Part shown: in pieces, positions 29,013 through 37,744 of the stretch
How positions within the stretch are numbered: position 1 is the first letter of the stretch
Layout of the letters: each line of letters begins with the position of its first letter
Assembly: GCF_900497805.2 (NCBI RefSeq)
Contig: NW_020954585.1
Coordinates: forward strand, 45,791,631-45,855,630
DNA from: Vombatus ursinus
Taxonomy: Eukaryota > Chordata > Mammalia > Diprotodontia > Vombatidae
Direction of reading: 5' to 3'
Length of the DNA stretch: 64,000 nucleotides
The notes under the pieces: model-generated
What the model was told of the DNA's origin: nothing
The model's database searches: none
The model's input: the letters and a program-made list of their open reading frames with translations, nothing else
Translations under genes and position numbers: made by a program

Positions 29013-29300
29013 AATCAATCAATATTTATTAAGCCCTACTGTGTGCCAGGCACTGTACTAAGTGCTAGGGATATAAGAAGAGGCAAAAGACAGCCCCTGA
29101 CCTCAAGGAGCTTACAATCTAGTGGGGGAGACAACATGCAAATAAACTATACAAAACAAACTATATACAGAATAAATAGGAAATAATCAACAGAGGGAAG
29201 GCATTGGAATTAAGAGATGTTGGGGAAGGCTTCCAGTAAAAGGTGGAATTTTAGTTAGGACTATAAGGAAGCCAGGGAGGTCAGTAGGCCACAAAAGTAA
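29013..29300 (-). mobile_element. L2 LINE 3' end
   Basis: AATATTTATTAAGCCCTACT, GCCAGGCACTGTACTAAGTG, CTCAAGGAGCTTACAATCTA, AACAGAGGGAAGGCATTGG, CTTCCAGTAAAAGGTGG in reverse order. Confidence 0.88.
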
Positions 29301-29329
29301 ATTGGTTCCTAGATATACTATATTGCTCT

Positions 29330-29448
29330 TGTCTAGGCCATGAATTAGGGTCAACCACCTTCATGGCCTGTCATTCAAGGCCCTCTACAATCTGTTCCCA
29401 ATCTACTTTTTCTAATGGTACCTCCCACTGCTTCCCTTTAGGGAAAAG
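29330..29448 (+). mobile_element. L2 LINE coding end
   Basis: TTCAAGGCCCTCTACAATCT, CCCAATCTACTTTTTCTAAT and CTCCCACTGCTTCCC match the L2 segment upstream of the C terminus. It probably joins 29905 across inserted pieces. Confidence 0.7.
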
Positions 29449-29530
29449 ACAGTTTCTGAGGTCACATTTGAACTCAGATCCTCTGACTCTAGGCCTGGAG
29501 CTGTATGCATTGTACCACTTAGCTGCCCTC
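29449..29530 (-). mobile_element. CORE-SINE head fragment
   Basis: GAGGTCACATTTGAACTCAG, CTGACTCTAGGCCTGGAGC, CCACTTAGCTGCCC. CORE and tail are missing. Confidence 0.8.
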
Positions 29531-29900
29531 CCAGAACAGTTTGTAAAGTACATTACATATATTATCTCATTTACCCCTCCCAACCCCATACTGGCTGAAG
29601 AAACAGCTGGTATGAGCTTCATCTTCAGGGTCACTTGGCAATTCTCTCAGACAGAGAGCAGGTTCCGATTGGCATTCATAGAAGGGAGTTTCCATACTGG
29701 GAGTTACCTATGACATCTTGGTCTCACCTGAGCACTCAGCATCAGCACATAGTATGGGACATAATGCTTGACTTAGAGTCAGAAAGACTTGGACTGAAAT
29801 CCTTCCTTGGCTTCTCATTAGCTGTGGGGCCGAAGCAAGTCATTTCATTTCCCTTCATGTCAGTTAATTCATTTGTGAAATAAGAATAACAACAGTTCCT
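29531..29900 (+). mobile_element. MIR fragments
   Basis: A reverse MIR scrap at 29531-29600 (ACATATATTATCTCATTTAC) and a forward MIR at 29735-29900 (TAGTATGGGACATAATGCTT, GCAAGTCATTTCATTTCCC). Unique sequence lies between. Confidence 0.6.
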
Positions 29901-29904
29901 ATAG

Positions 29905-30305
29905 TTTCTCCTCCCCCTGCTTACTCTTCCATTTAGTCTTCCTTGAACACATCCCTCCCTCGCCAGACTCAGCATTTTCTTTGGCTGTCCCCCATGCCTG
30001 GAACTCTGTCCCTTCTCATCTCTGCCTCCTGGCTTCCCTGGCTTCCCACAAATCTCAGCTACAGTCTCATCTTCTTCAAGAATTTTTTTTGAGGACTTTC
30101 CCAGTCCTCCTCAATGTTTGCGCCTTCCCTTGGAGATTACCTCCAATTCATCCTGTCTATAGCTGGTTTGTTCATATTTATTTGCTGGTTTTGTCTCCAC
30201 CATTAGACAGCGAGCTCTTGAGGACGGAAACTGTTTTTTGTTTGTTTTGTATCCCCAGCACTTAGCTCGGTGCCTGCCACAAATTAGGCATTTAATAAAT
30301 TCTAG
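29905..30305 (+). mobile_element. L2 LINE 3' end, well preserved
   Basis: GCTGTCCCCCATGCCTGGAA, CAGCTACAGTCTCATCTTCT, TTAGACAGCGAGCTCTTGAG, CCAGCACTTAGCTCGGTGCC, terminus TAGGCATTTAATAAATTC. Confidence 0.88.
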
Positions 30306-30357
30306 TAAGTCGCTGGACTATTCTAGGGCTGTCATGAGGCTCAAAAGATATAAATAA

Positions 30358-30423
30358 TACAGGATGTTCCAAAAGTCTTGCTTGTAGTTTTAAGTTCTAG
30401 CTATGACTTTTGGGATACTTTGT
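30358..30423. mobile_element. Mariner-like miniature element
   Basis: TGTTCCAAAAGTCTTGC and GACTTTTGGGATACTTTG form an inverted pair around TTTTAAGTTCTAGCT, about 65 bp in total. A TA target is plausible but masked by the next (TA)n run. Confidence 0.6.
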
Positions 30424-30432
30424 GTATATATA

Positions 30433-30468
<36 letters not shown>

Positions 30469-30480
30469 TATATAGATATA
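30424..30480. repeat. (TA)n microsatellite
   Basis: About 55 bp of TA and GATATA units. Confidence 0.9.
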
Positions 30481-30559
30481 TTGCTTTGTAAACCTTAAAT
30501 CACTTTATAAATACTACTACTTCTTTAATTTTAAGGAAGTAATTTTAAAATATATATAA

Positions 30560-30612
30560 TTCCCCCCCCCCAATTACATGTTAAAACAAGTTTTTTAACA
30601 TTTGTTTTAAAG
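30560..30612 (-). mobile_element. L1 3' scrap in inverted orientation
   Basis: CCCCAATTACATGTTAAAAC and TTTTTTAACATTTGTTTT are the reverse complement of sequence found at 30846-30885 in the next element. Confidence 0.6.
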
Positions 30613-31082
30613 GGGATAAAGGGGAGGGCAGACTGGGGGAGGGGGTAATCAGAAGCAAACACTTCAGAGGAGGGTCAGGGTCAAAAGAGAGAATAGAATA
30701 AATGGTGGGGTTGTGGGGATGAAGGGAAATATGATTATCCACAACATGACTAATATAGAAGAGTTTTGCATGACTACACATATATATAGCCTTCTCAGTG
30801 AGGGTGGGTGAGGAGGGAGGAAGGGAGAGAATTTGGAACCCAAAGTTTTAAAAACAAATGTTAAAAAGTGTTTTCACATGCAACTGGGAAATAAGATATA
30901 CAGGTAATGGAGTACAGAAATCTATCCTGTCCTACAGGAAAATAGAAGGGAAAGGGGATAAGAGAAGCCGGGGGAGATAGAAGGGAGGGCAGATTAGGGG
31001 AAGGGGTATTCAGAATGCATGCTGTCTTGGGGTGGGGGGAGGGCGAGATGGGGAGAAAATTTGAACTCAAAATCTTTTTTTT
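30613..31082 (+). mobile_element. Marsupial L1 3' untranslated region
   Basis: GGAGGGCAGACTGGGGGAGG, ATCAGAAGCAAACACTTCAG, CACAACATGACTAATATAG, then AGTTTTAAAAACAAATGTTA and a second GGAGGGCAGATTAGGGGAAG. The internal repeat of about 360 bp spacing looks like a property of the L1 family. Confidence 0.8.
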
Positions 31083-31088
31083 TAAACA

Positions 31089-31117
31089 TTTTTTTTCTTT
31101 TTAGGCAATTGGGGTTA
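31089..31117 (-). mobile_element. Stub of a short CORE-SINE
   Basis: T-rich then TTAGGCAATTGGGGTTAA. Only the last 20 bp of the SINE plus its tail. Confidence 0.6.
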
Positions 31118-31285
31118 ATGGAAGCTACTTAAACTTCTGTCTGCCTCAATTTTTTTTTCAACAATAAAATGGGGATAAAGCACCTGCCTCCTAGGGTTGT
31201 CGTAAAGATCAAATGAAATAATATTTGTTAAGTGCTCAGCACAGTGTCTGGCAAATGGTAAGCACTTAAAAATTTCCTTCCTTCC
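31112..31285 (+). mobile_element. MIR SINE, 3' two thirds
   Basis: AAGCTACTTAAACTTCTGTC, AATAAAATGGGGATAAAGCA, TTAAGTGCTCAGCACAGTGT, GGCAAATGGTAAGCACTTAA. Confidence 0.85.
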
Positions 31286-31575
31286 TTTCAATACGATGTC
31301 CCACCTTGCCCAAGGGAACCATTGGAAAAGTCAGTAATTTTGGCCTATAGATGTGGAGAATATCTAGGTCTCCCCTTACTCCGGTCTTCCTTGTTCTTTT
31401 TCCCTCCTGGCTGCTGGGATAGGTATGTGTTTCAAGGGGGCTAGAAGGGAGTGAGGAAGGTTGGAGCAAAGTAGGGGAAGGATCCCACCAATCTCCCTTC
31501 TCCTTTCTGGTAGTCCATAGATTTTCACACTCTAGATCCTCCATATGGCATCCAACATTGCCATATAGAATCCCA
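31286..31575. other. Unique sequence
   Basis: The reverse 104-codon frame has no recognised motif. No repeat seen. Confidence 0.4.
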
Positions 31576-31576
31576 A

Positions 31577-31610
31577 TCAATTAGTCAATCAAGCCACAAG
31601 CATTTATTAA
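31577..31610 (-). mobile_element. L2 LINE terminus scrap
   Basis: TCAATCAAGCCACAAGCATT then TATTAAGC, cut by the SINE that follows. Confidence 0.6.
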
Positions 31611-31862
31611 GCAACTAGGTGGTGCAGTGGATAGAGTGGTGGGCCTGGAGTCAGGAAGACTCATCTTCCCTAAGTTCAAATCCAGCCTCAGACACTTACT
31701 AGTTGTGTGATCCTGGGCAAGTCACTTTACCCTGTTTGCCTCAGTTTCCTCATCTGTAAAATGAGCTGGAGAAGGAAATGACAAACCACTCCAGTATCTT
31801 TGCCAAGAAATACCCCCAAAGGGGTCATGAAGAGTCAGATATGAATAAACAACAACAATATA
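31611..31862 (+). mobile_element. Long marsupial CORE-SINE (Mar1-type)
   Basis: AACTAGGTGGTGCAGTGGAT head, GTGTGATCCTGGGCAAGTCA CORE, GAAGAGTCAGATATGAATAA tail. Confidence 0.95.
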
Positions 31863-31879
31863 TATTTATCTCGGTTACA

Positions 31880-32113
31880 GGGATGTGCTACAGCTAGGTT
31901 GAACTGGCTTGGGAAATTTTTCATCATGGGTGTTTGCACCTCAGAAAGCGGCAAACCCTATAAACCCAGGTTGATCTACTATTTTCTTTGATTGTCTAGA
32001 CTTAAGAAAATGATGGGAAAAAATGTTAATGACACAGATTAAATTTAAAGGTGTGGAGTACTGACATTTTCTTTTCTGGAGAGCTGGTTGTTAAACATTT
32101 ACCACTACACCTC
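31880..32113 (+). mobile_element. Short TIR element, family A (copy 3)
   Basis: GGGATGTGCTACAGCTAGG left, CTTTGATTGTCTAGACTTAA and GAAAATGATGGG interior, GTTGTTAAACATTTACCA right. The ends are more diverged than in copies 2 and 5. Confidence 0.62.
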
Positions 32114-32129
32114 TGGTTGTTCTCCCATG

Positions 32130-32338
32130 AAAATCCTGTAAGGTAAGTGCTATTATTATCCTCATTTTACAAACAGGGAAGTTAAGTCTAAGAGAGGGAG
32201 AAGTGACTTGCCCAGGGTCACATAGCTAATGAAGTCAACCAGCAATTACTGTGTGCCAGGCACTATGCTAAGCACAGATTTGAACCCAGGGTCTTTCTAA
32301 TTCCCAATCTAGCATTCTACGCACTATACCACTGAACT
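32130..32338 (-). mobile_element. MIR SINE with a short MIR/L2 insertion
   Basis: GTGCTATTATTATCCTCATT, AAGTGACTTGCCCAGGGTCA, then an intrusive ACTGTGTGCCAGGCACTATG at 32248, then GATTTGAACCCAGGGTC. Confidence 0.75.
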
Positions 32339-32339
32339 G

Positions 32340-32535
32340 CAAAGAGCACAGACAAGCAGGATAGCTTTGAAAGCTACAGGCTGAATTTTATTATATATTA
32401 AAAGAAAAACAAGCCATTCATAACTGAGACCTTCAGTTTCATGTATAATTTTCTTTTCTCTGTTCTATTGTGTATATGATGCCCATTATATTTAGTGTTT
32501 GTTAAATTCACAATAAAAATACAATTTTGAAATGA
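32340..32535 (+). mobile_element. Unassigned LINE-like 3' end
   Basis: GGATAGCTTTGAAAGCTACA, TGTATAATTTTCTTTTCTCT, TTTAGTGTTTGTTAAATTCA, CAATAAAAATAC. A close relative is at 57990-58185. Family unknown to me. Confidence 0.55.
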
Positions 32536-32571
32536 GAAATTGCTTTGGATATGTTTTACATTTACTTCCTT

Positions 32572-32706
32572 GTATATATATTATATCCTCCCAATGGAAT
32601 GTAAGCTCACTGAGGGCAGGGACAGTTTTGCTTTCATCTTTGTATCCCCAGTGCCTAGCACATTGAATTGCATACAGTAGGAGCTTAATAAATGTTGGAA
32701 TGGCTT
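32572..32706 (+). mobile_element. L2 LINE 3' end
   Basis: GGAATGTAAGCTCACTGAGG, CCCCAGTGCCTAGCACATTG, GGAGCTTAATAAATGTTGG. Confidence 0.88.
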
Positions 32707-32754
32707 GAAAGGGTGACTTCCCAGCTGGAAAAGAAAGTAAGGCATTGGAGACTT

Positions 32755-32935
32755 GGGATGCATCATAATACAAAAGAAAGAGCACTGATTCTGAAATCAG
32801 AGGACTTGGGTTCATATCCCTCCTCTGGTACACCTGTGTAACCGTGTACAAATCCCTTATTCTCCCTGGACCTCAGTTTCCTCATCCTGTAAATGAGGGA
32901 AGTCCTTTACAAACTTAGAGCTGTAATTCTTGCAT
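32755..32935 (+). mobile_element. MIR3-type SINE
   Basis: AAGAAAGAGCACTGATTCTG head, GTAACCGTGTACAAATCCCT, GACCTCAGTTTCCTCATCC, then an eroded tail. Confidence 0.82.
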
Positions 32936-32999
32936 GATTTCAGGCATTGACCTGTAGGGGGAGTGCTCCTAGCAGAAACTCTCCCGTAGGTATAGCCAG

Positions 33000-33345
33000 A
33001 AAGGGAAGATGGTACAACTAAAAAGGACATTAGAGGCATTATAATTAAATCATCTCATTTTACTGGTAAGAAAGTGAAGCCCAGAATTCCTAAAGCAGCT
33101 TCGTGCTGAAATCAGTCAGAAATCAGCAGACTACAGATCAGGGTTTGATTGATTATTTTGTTGATTGTTTAGACTTAAGAAAGTGATGGAGAAAATGTTA
33201 AGATTAAATGTGAAAGTGGGTTGTGTTTATATCTCAGAGAGTCAGTTGTTAAACATTTGCCAGCACCCCACTCACCTAGATAGTAAGCAGGATTTGAACC
33301 TACACCCTCTGAGTCCAAATGAAACATGCTTCCCACAGTAGCTGA
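33000..33345 (-). mobile_element. MIR3-type SINE split by a TIR element
   Basis: AAAAAGGACATTAGAGGCAT (33018), AGTGAAGCCCAGAATTCC (33072), then after the insertion AGGATTTGAACCTACACCCT (33289). The break lies near 33100-33275. Confidence 0.7.
33109..33272 (+). mobile_element. Short TIR element, family A (copy 4, left end lost)
   Basis: GATTATTTTGTTGATTGTTT, AGACTTAAGAAAGTGATGGA, GTCAGTTGTTAAACATTTGC, end CCAGCACCCC. Inserted in the MIR3. Confidence 0.68.
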
Positions 33346-33598
33346 GTTCCTAAGGCAGGATGCCTGACTGGGAAAGGTTATGAGGAGCTAAGTGTGGTAA
33401 TGAGAGCATAACAATACCTGTCCCTCTGAACTGACCATTATGTCCTAGCCAGCCCGTCATAGGGTAAGCTACCAAAACACTGACCAGCCTTGACCTCAGC
33501 CCCTGCCTCAGGCTCAGGCACAGATGAGAGAGAGAGTTCTGGGGAAATTTATCCAGCAATCCTCAACCCCAGCCCTAAAAAGTCAGTAAAAGGGGAGG
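33346..33598. other. Unique sequence
   Basis: No family or exon recognised. Confidence 0.4.
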
Positions 33599-33765
33599 GG
33601 GGGGCAGCTAGGTGGCACAGTGGATAGAGTCAGGAGGATTTGAGTCAGGAGGACCTGAATTCAAATCTGGCCTCAGACACTTTACTGACACTTACTAACT
33701 GTGTGACTCTGAGCAAATCACTTAAACCCATTGGCAAATCTCCCCCCCCCCCAAAAAAAAAGATC
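33599..33765 (+). mobile_element. Short marsupial CORE-SINE with inner duplication
   Basis: GGGGCAGCTAGGTGGCACAG head, then GTCAGGAGGATTTGA and GTCAGGAGGACCTGA in tandem, CORE and a C8A9 tail. Confidence 0.92.
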
Positions 33766-33929
33766 TGCAAAGGAAGGGGCAAGGCCAGCATCCTCTGGGC
33801 TGCAGAGGCCTGGCCTGAAAGCAGCCCAGTTCTTAATTGAGAAAATACTTTTCAGAATCACAGGAGTTTGTAGTATGACAGACACACACCTTTGCAAGAA
33901 GTTAGGATTTTTCTTGAAACCAGGAATGT

Positions 33930-34190
33930 AATGGAGAGGGCACTGGACTAGGAGTCAGGAAGACCTTAGTTCAAATCTTGCCTAAGCACTTACCAACTTT
34001 ATGGCCTTAGACACGTCACTCAATCTCTGCCTCAGTTTCTTCATCTGTAAAATAATATAATAATCAGGGTTCTTGTGAGGCTAAAATTAGATAATATCTG
34101 TGAAGCACTTAAGTTTTTTTTTAAACAGCACCTTAAGGTTTACAAAGCACATTGATCCTTACAACAACTCTGTGAGGTTTGTGCTATTTT
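33930..34190 (+). mobile_element. MIR SINE pair
   Basis: Forward MIR at 33930-34118 (TGGAGAGGGCACTGGACTAG to TATCTGTGAAGCACTTAAG), then reverse MIR-type text AGCACCTTAAGGTTTACAAA up to 34190, broken by the next SINE and resumed to 34380. Confidence 0.75.
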
Positions 34191-34326
34191 GTTTTTTTTG
34201 GAGGCAGTTGGGGTTAAGTGACTTGCCCAGAGTCACACAGCTAGTAAATGTCTGAGGTCAAATTTGAACTCAGGTCCTCCTGACTCCAAGGCCAGTGTTC
34301 TATCCACTGTACCACCTAGCTATCCC
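34191..34326 (-). mobile_element. Short marsupial CORE-SINE
   Basis: GGAGGCAGTTGGGGTTAAGT, CORE, CAGGTCCTCCTGACTCCAAG, CCACCTAGCTATCCC. Confidence 0.94.
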
Positions 34327-34399
34327 TTGTACAATTCTCTACTTTACTGGTGGGAGGGCCTGGACATTTGAAATCTACAGATAATCCAAAGTCCCTCTT

Positions 34400-34556
34400 A
34401 GCACCAGCATTCTTGGCTTTTTCCTTTCTTCCCTAAACCCTTAGCCAGAGAAACTAGAGGGATCTATATGGCTAATTTTTTTTCTTCCTAATGGGAGGTA
34501 CCCACACCATGCCCTCCCCTAATGGGAGGTACCAACTGACAGGTCACTCCCCACCC
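34400..34556. other. Unique sequence with a 30 bp-spaced direct repeat
   Basis: CCTAATGGGAGGTAC occurs at about 34488-34502 and 34518-34532. No family recognised. Confidence 0.5.
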
Positions 34557-34575
34557 CTTCTCACCCATGGATTAT

Positions 34576-34900
34576 TTGTTTCTTTGTTTTTTAAAGACTG
34601 GTTCTTCCTATCTCACCCAGGCCTAGATGAGCATCAGCTCCTCGTGGGCCAGATTCCTCTCTAGTCTGCAAGGAAGTTTTGACCTGCTGTGTTTTCCTAC
34701 GAGAGCTGGTTCATCAATCCTCAGGTAATCCCTGAGGTTGGGAGTTACTATATTATGGGGCTAACCATATTAATGCTGAATTTAGTGTAAACACCTGATT
34801 GGCCTAGCCCACTGCAGCTCACAGCTCCTGAGCTTGGACATCAGCCAACCTCCCCAGCATCAGGGATCACCGTGGTGGGCAGTGGGCTCGCCACACCCTG
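34576..34900 (-). pseudogene. 7SL (SRP) RNA retro-pseudogene, near full length
   Basis: On the minus strand the block aligns by eye with vertebrate 7SL RNA, the scaffold of the signal recognition particle, along nearly its whole length of about 300 nt. Anchors in order: CAGGAGCTGTGAGCTGCAGT for the 7SL CAGGAGTTCTGGGCTGTAGT; ACTAAATTCAGCATTAATAT for ACTAAGTTCGGCATCAATAT (34765-34786); AGCAGGTCAAAACTTCC for AGCAGGTCAAAACTCCC (34672-34688); and CCTGGGTGAGATAGGAAG for CCTGGGCAACATAGCGAG near the 3' end. An A-rich tail follows (34576-34594). CTTCTCACCCATGG (34557-34570) and CTTCACTCCCAGG (34905-34917) may be an eroded target duplication. The many substitutions and the tail make it an old LINE-mobilised copy, not the working gene. 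The 5' end is less certain than the rest. Confidence 0.85.
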
Positions 34901-34917
34901 AGCACTTCACTCCCAGG

Positions 34918-35140
34918 TTTGAGATTCACTCCTAGGAGACTGACTCACAAAGGGCTGGCCAAAAGAAGGGAGTGTTTCCACAGGCCTTCAGTGATGCTGA
35001 TTCCTGGGGAAGGATCATGAAGCCTTCTCTCACCCTCTTTGGATTTAGCCCACAGAGCTCTGAGAGGAGATCCTCATCAAGGAGGGAGGGAAGACCAGGG
35101 GTCAGTTTAACAATATGACTGGAAGGCTGCTGGATCCAGA
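34918..35140. other. Unique sequence
   Basis: No family recognised. Confidence 0.4.
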
Positions 35141-35144
35141 GATG

Positions 35145-35476
35145 CAGAGGAGCCTAGATTTAAAGCTGGAAGGAGACCTTAGAAGTGACCTAGTGCGGCC
35201 CCCTCATTTTATGCTTGAAGAAACGAGGCTCAGAGATTCAACTTTGTTGAACCTAATTGAATTATATGCATATGATATACATATATAAAATATAAGTATA
35301 CATACATACATGTACATACACAAATGTGTGTATGTAGATATAATTAATAATAAATTGCATTCATTTTAATTAATAATTAATAAAATATATGATTAATAAT
35401 AACAATAATAAGTGCTAGAGGATTCAAACCTAGCTAGCTCCTGGTACCAAATTTAGCATTCTTTCCACTGCACCAG
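35145..35476 (-). mobile_element. MIR3-type SINE split by AT-rich simple sequence
   Basis: GATTTAAAGCTGGAAGGAGA, CCCTCATTTTATGCTTGAAG, AACGAGGCTCAGAGATTC, then AT-rich 35262-35410, then GAGGATTCAAACCTAGCTAG and CTTTCCACTGCACC. Confidence 0.78.
35262..35412. repeat. AT-rich simple sequence
   Basis: ATACATATA, ATTAATAATTAATAAAAT and similar units inside the MIR3. Confidence 0.85.
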
Positions 35477-35620
35477 CACCTTAATTCATTCCAGTATTGG
35501 AGAAAACAGAAATAGGGTGGTTTGCGAGGAATGATAGTGGAAGCCAAAGGCATGCATAGAATATATGTCTAGAAGGGATGTTAAAAATCACCTACTGATT
35601 TCTAGTAGTAAAATTAGCAG

Positions 35621-35623
<3 letters not shown>

Positions 35624-35694
<71 letters not shown>
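35624..35694. repeat. Compound (TGC)n(TAC)n trinucleotide array
   Basis: About nine TGC units followed by about fifteen TAC/ACT units, directly next to the 3' end of the reverse MIR, whose natural (TTA)n-type tail probably seeded it. Confidence 0.92.
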
Positions 35695-35900
35695 GTTAAC
35701 ATTTGCATAGCATTTACTATGTGCCAAACACGGTGCTAAGCACTTTGCAATTATTATCTCATTTTATCCTCACAACATCCTGGAAGGTAGGTGCTATTAT
35801 TATCACCTTCATTTTATAGACAGGGAAACTGAGGCAAACAGAGGTTAAGTGATTTGCCCAATATACCAGAGCTAGTGAGTGTCTGGGACTGGACTACATG
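35695..35900 (-). mobile_element. MIR SINE
   Basis: TTAACATTTGCATAGCATTT, AAGCACTTTGCAATTATTAT, GGAAGGTAGGTGCTATTATT, AAACTGAGGCAAACAGAGG. Confidence 0.85.
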
Positions 35901-35904
35901 TGCA

Positions 35905-36045
35905 ACCTGGGGCAAGTAGTCAGTCAGATAACAGTCAGCAACCATTTTATTAAGCACTTAACTATGTGCACTCTACTAATTGCTGGGGATACAAAGAAAG
36001 ATGGAAACAGGGACCCTTGGCGTCAAGGAGCTCCCATTCTAAAGA
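35905..36045 (-). mobile_element. L2 LINE terminus
   Basis: CAACCATTTTATTAAGCACT, TGCTGGGGATACAAAGAAAG, GTCAAGGAGCTCCCATTCTA. Confidence 0.78.
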
Positions 36046-36165
36046 TGGAAGCTACTTAAACTCTCTGAGACTCATTCTCCTGCTCTGTAAAATAAGGAGG
36101 TGAGCTAAATGGCATCTAAGGTCTACAGTGGCCTTCCAGCTCTAAATCTATGATTCTTTGTTGAA
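36046..36165 (+). mobile_element. MIR3 3' half
   Basis: CTCATTCTCCTGCTCTGTAA, AGCTAAATGGCATCTAAGGT, CTTCCAGCTCTAAATCTATG. Confidence 0.82.
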
Positions 36166-36240
36166 TTGACTGCTCAAATTGCATCTTAAGCAAATCTCAG
36201 TGTTCAATGCTGGATTATTTCAATAAGAACGAAATAAAAG

Positions 36241-36395
36241 GGGGCAGCTAGGTGGCACAGTGGATGGAGCTCCAGCCTTGGAGTCAGGAGGACCTGAGTT
36301 CAAATCTGGTCTCAGACACTTGACACTTATTAGTTGTGTGACCTTGGGCAAGTCACTTAACCCCGATTGCCTCACCAAAAAAGCAAAAAAAAAAA
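36241..36395 (+). mobile_element. Short marsupial CORE-SINE with imperfect 15 bp target duplication
   Basis: AGAACGAAATAAAAG (36226-36240) and AGAATGAAATTAAAG (36396-36410) flank it. GGGCAGCTAGGTGGCACAGT head, CCCCGATTGCCTCACC tail. Confidence 0.95.
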
Positions 36396-36439
36396 AGAAT
36401 GAAATTAAAGCCCTCTCACTCTGTTTTCCCTCATTTCAA

Positions 36440-36680
36440 CATAGAAAGAGACTGGATTTGGAGTCAGATGACCTTTATTTAAATCTTACCTCTGCCACTT
36501 ACTACCTGTGTGAACGTGGGCAAGTCACTTAACCGTTATATGCCTCACTTTCCTCATCTCTAAGATAATAATAGCACCTCCCTCCCATGGTTGTTGTGAA
36601 GATCAAATGAGATAATAATTGTAAAATGCTTCGCACAGTGTCTGGCACATAGTAAGTCCTATATAAATGTTAGCTAGTAG
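36440..36680 (+). mobile_element. MIR SINE, full length
   Basis: AAGAGACTGGATTTGGAGTC head, GTGGGCAAGTCACTTAACC, TTGTTGTGAAGATCAAATGA, CAGTGTCTGGCACATAGTAA, ATATAAATGTTAGC. Its tail runs into the trinucleotide array. Confidence 0.9.
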
Positions 36681-36691
36681 AAGAAGTAGTG

Positions 36692-36722
<31 letters not shown>

Positions 36723-37111
36723 TAGTAGTAGTAGTAGTGGTGGTGGTGGTAGAAGTAGTGGTGGTTGTAGTAGTTGTAGTGGTAGTGGTGGTGGTGGTGG
36801 TAGCAGTGGTAGTAGTGGTGGCTGTAGTGGTCATAGTGGTAGTGGTAATAGTAGTAGTAGTAGTAGTGGTGGTGATGGTGGTGGTGGTGCTGGTAGTAGT
36901 GGTAGTAGTAGTGGTGGTTGTAGTAGTTGTAGTGGTAGTGGTNNNNNNNNNNGTAGTAGTGGTGGTTGTAGTAGTTGTAGTGGTAGTGGTAGTAGTAGTA
37001 GTAGTAGTAGTGGTAGCCGTGGTAGTAGTGGTGGTTGTAGTGGTCATAGTGGTAGTGGTAATAGTAGTAGTAGTAGTAGTAGTGGTGGTGATGGTGGTGG
37101 TGGTGGTAGTA

Positions 37112-37160
<49 letters not shown>

Positions 37161-37168
37161 AAGTGTTA
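36676..37168. repeat. 490 bp (GTA/GTG)n trinucleotide array with higher-order repeat and a gap
   Basis: Almost every triplet is GTA or GTG. Ten Ns at 36943-36952 mark a gap, so true length is unknown. The word GGTCATAGTGGTAGTGG recurs about 213 bp apart (36829 and 37042), with flanking variants conserved, so a larger unit has been duplicated. Ser/Gly, Val and Thr frames of 125-181 codons are artefacts. Confidence 0.95.
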
Positions 37169-37204
37169 TATTAATGTTAGCTATTATTATTATTATTATT
37201 ACTA
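37169..37204 (+). mobile_element. MIR terminal (TTA)n remnant
   Basis: TTAATGTTAGCTATTATTAT repeats the MIR end seen before the array, as if the array had grown inside the tail. Confidence 0.7.
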
Positions 37205-37740
37205 CAGTCTAGCAGTAGACTCCAGAGAGCTAACTAAACTCAAATGGATTTGTGATCTCATCAGTTGAGGTATTCCCTCCAGACTGAAACCATTGACATC
37301 ACAGTGTGTCTCTTCTCCATGCCCTCCCCTAAGTTAACCAAAGCACTCAATATGCTTGGAGATTTCCTCAGTTTCTCTTGACTACACAAAGACACCAACC
37401 AACTTGTGGGGCTGTCCATCCATCTCTCAGCCTGGGCCTGTGACATGAAACAGGTGAGACTAATGTACCTTCAGATCGGCTATCTGACATCTCGCAGCTC
37501 AATGCATCCAGGTATCGTCACAGCCAGTGAAGAATCGGCCCAAGTCCACTAAGCAGGTGCTCTGGTTAGGACTGGGTTGTCAAGGCCCAGCCCCCAGTCA
37601 GCTGGGGACGCTTTGGCTTTCTCAGTTGGGGAAGGGGGTGATTTCCTTCCATTGAGCAAGGTCATCCAGTCCAAATATGGGGGCTGATTGAGGCCCAGAG
37701 AAACTCAGGCTTGGATCCAACCATGCACAAGTATCCATTG
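37205..37740. other. Unique sequence with a MIR3 scrap
   Basis: A MIR3 scrap in reverse at 37658-37712 (AAGGTCATCCAGTCC, TTGAGGCCCAGAGAAACTC). The rest is unique. Confidence 0.45.
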
Positions 37741-37744
37741 GTTA

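Larger units (their letters stand above)
30306..30530 (+). mobile_element. MIR 3' half split by a mariner-like element and (TA)n
   Basis: CTGTCATGAGGCTCAAAAGA (30330) and TGTAAACCTTAAATCACTTT (30487), then ATAAATACTACTAC, are adjoining MIR 3' blocks. Confidence 0.65.

Noticed and set aside
36667-37212. Long frames of 125-181 codons rich in Ser/Gly, Val or Thr
   Set aside because: They are translations of a trinucleotide array in different frames and cross an assembly gap. No gene signal.
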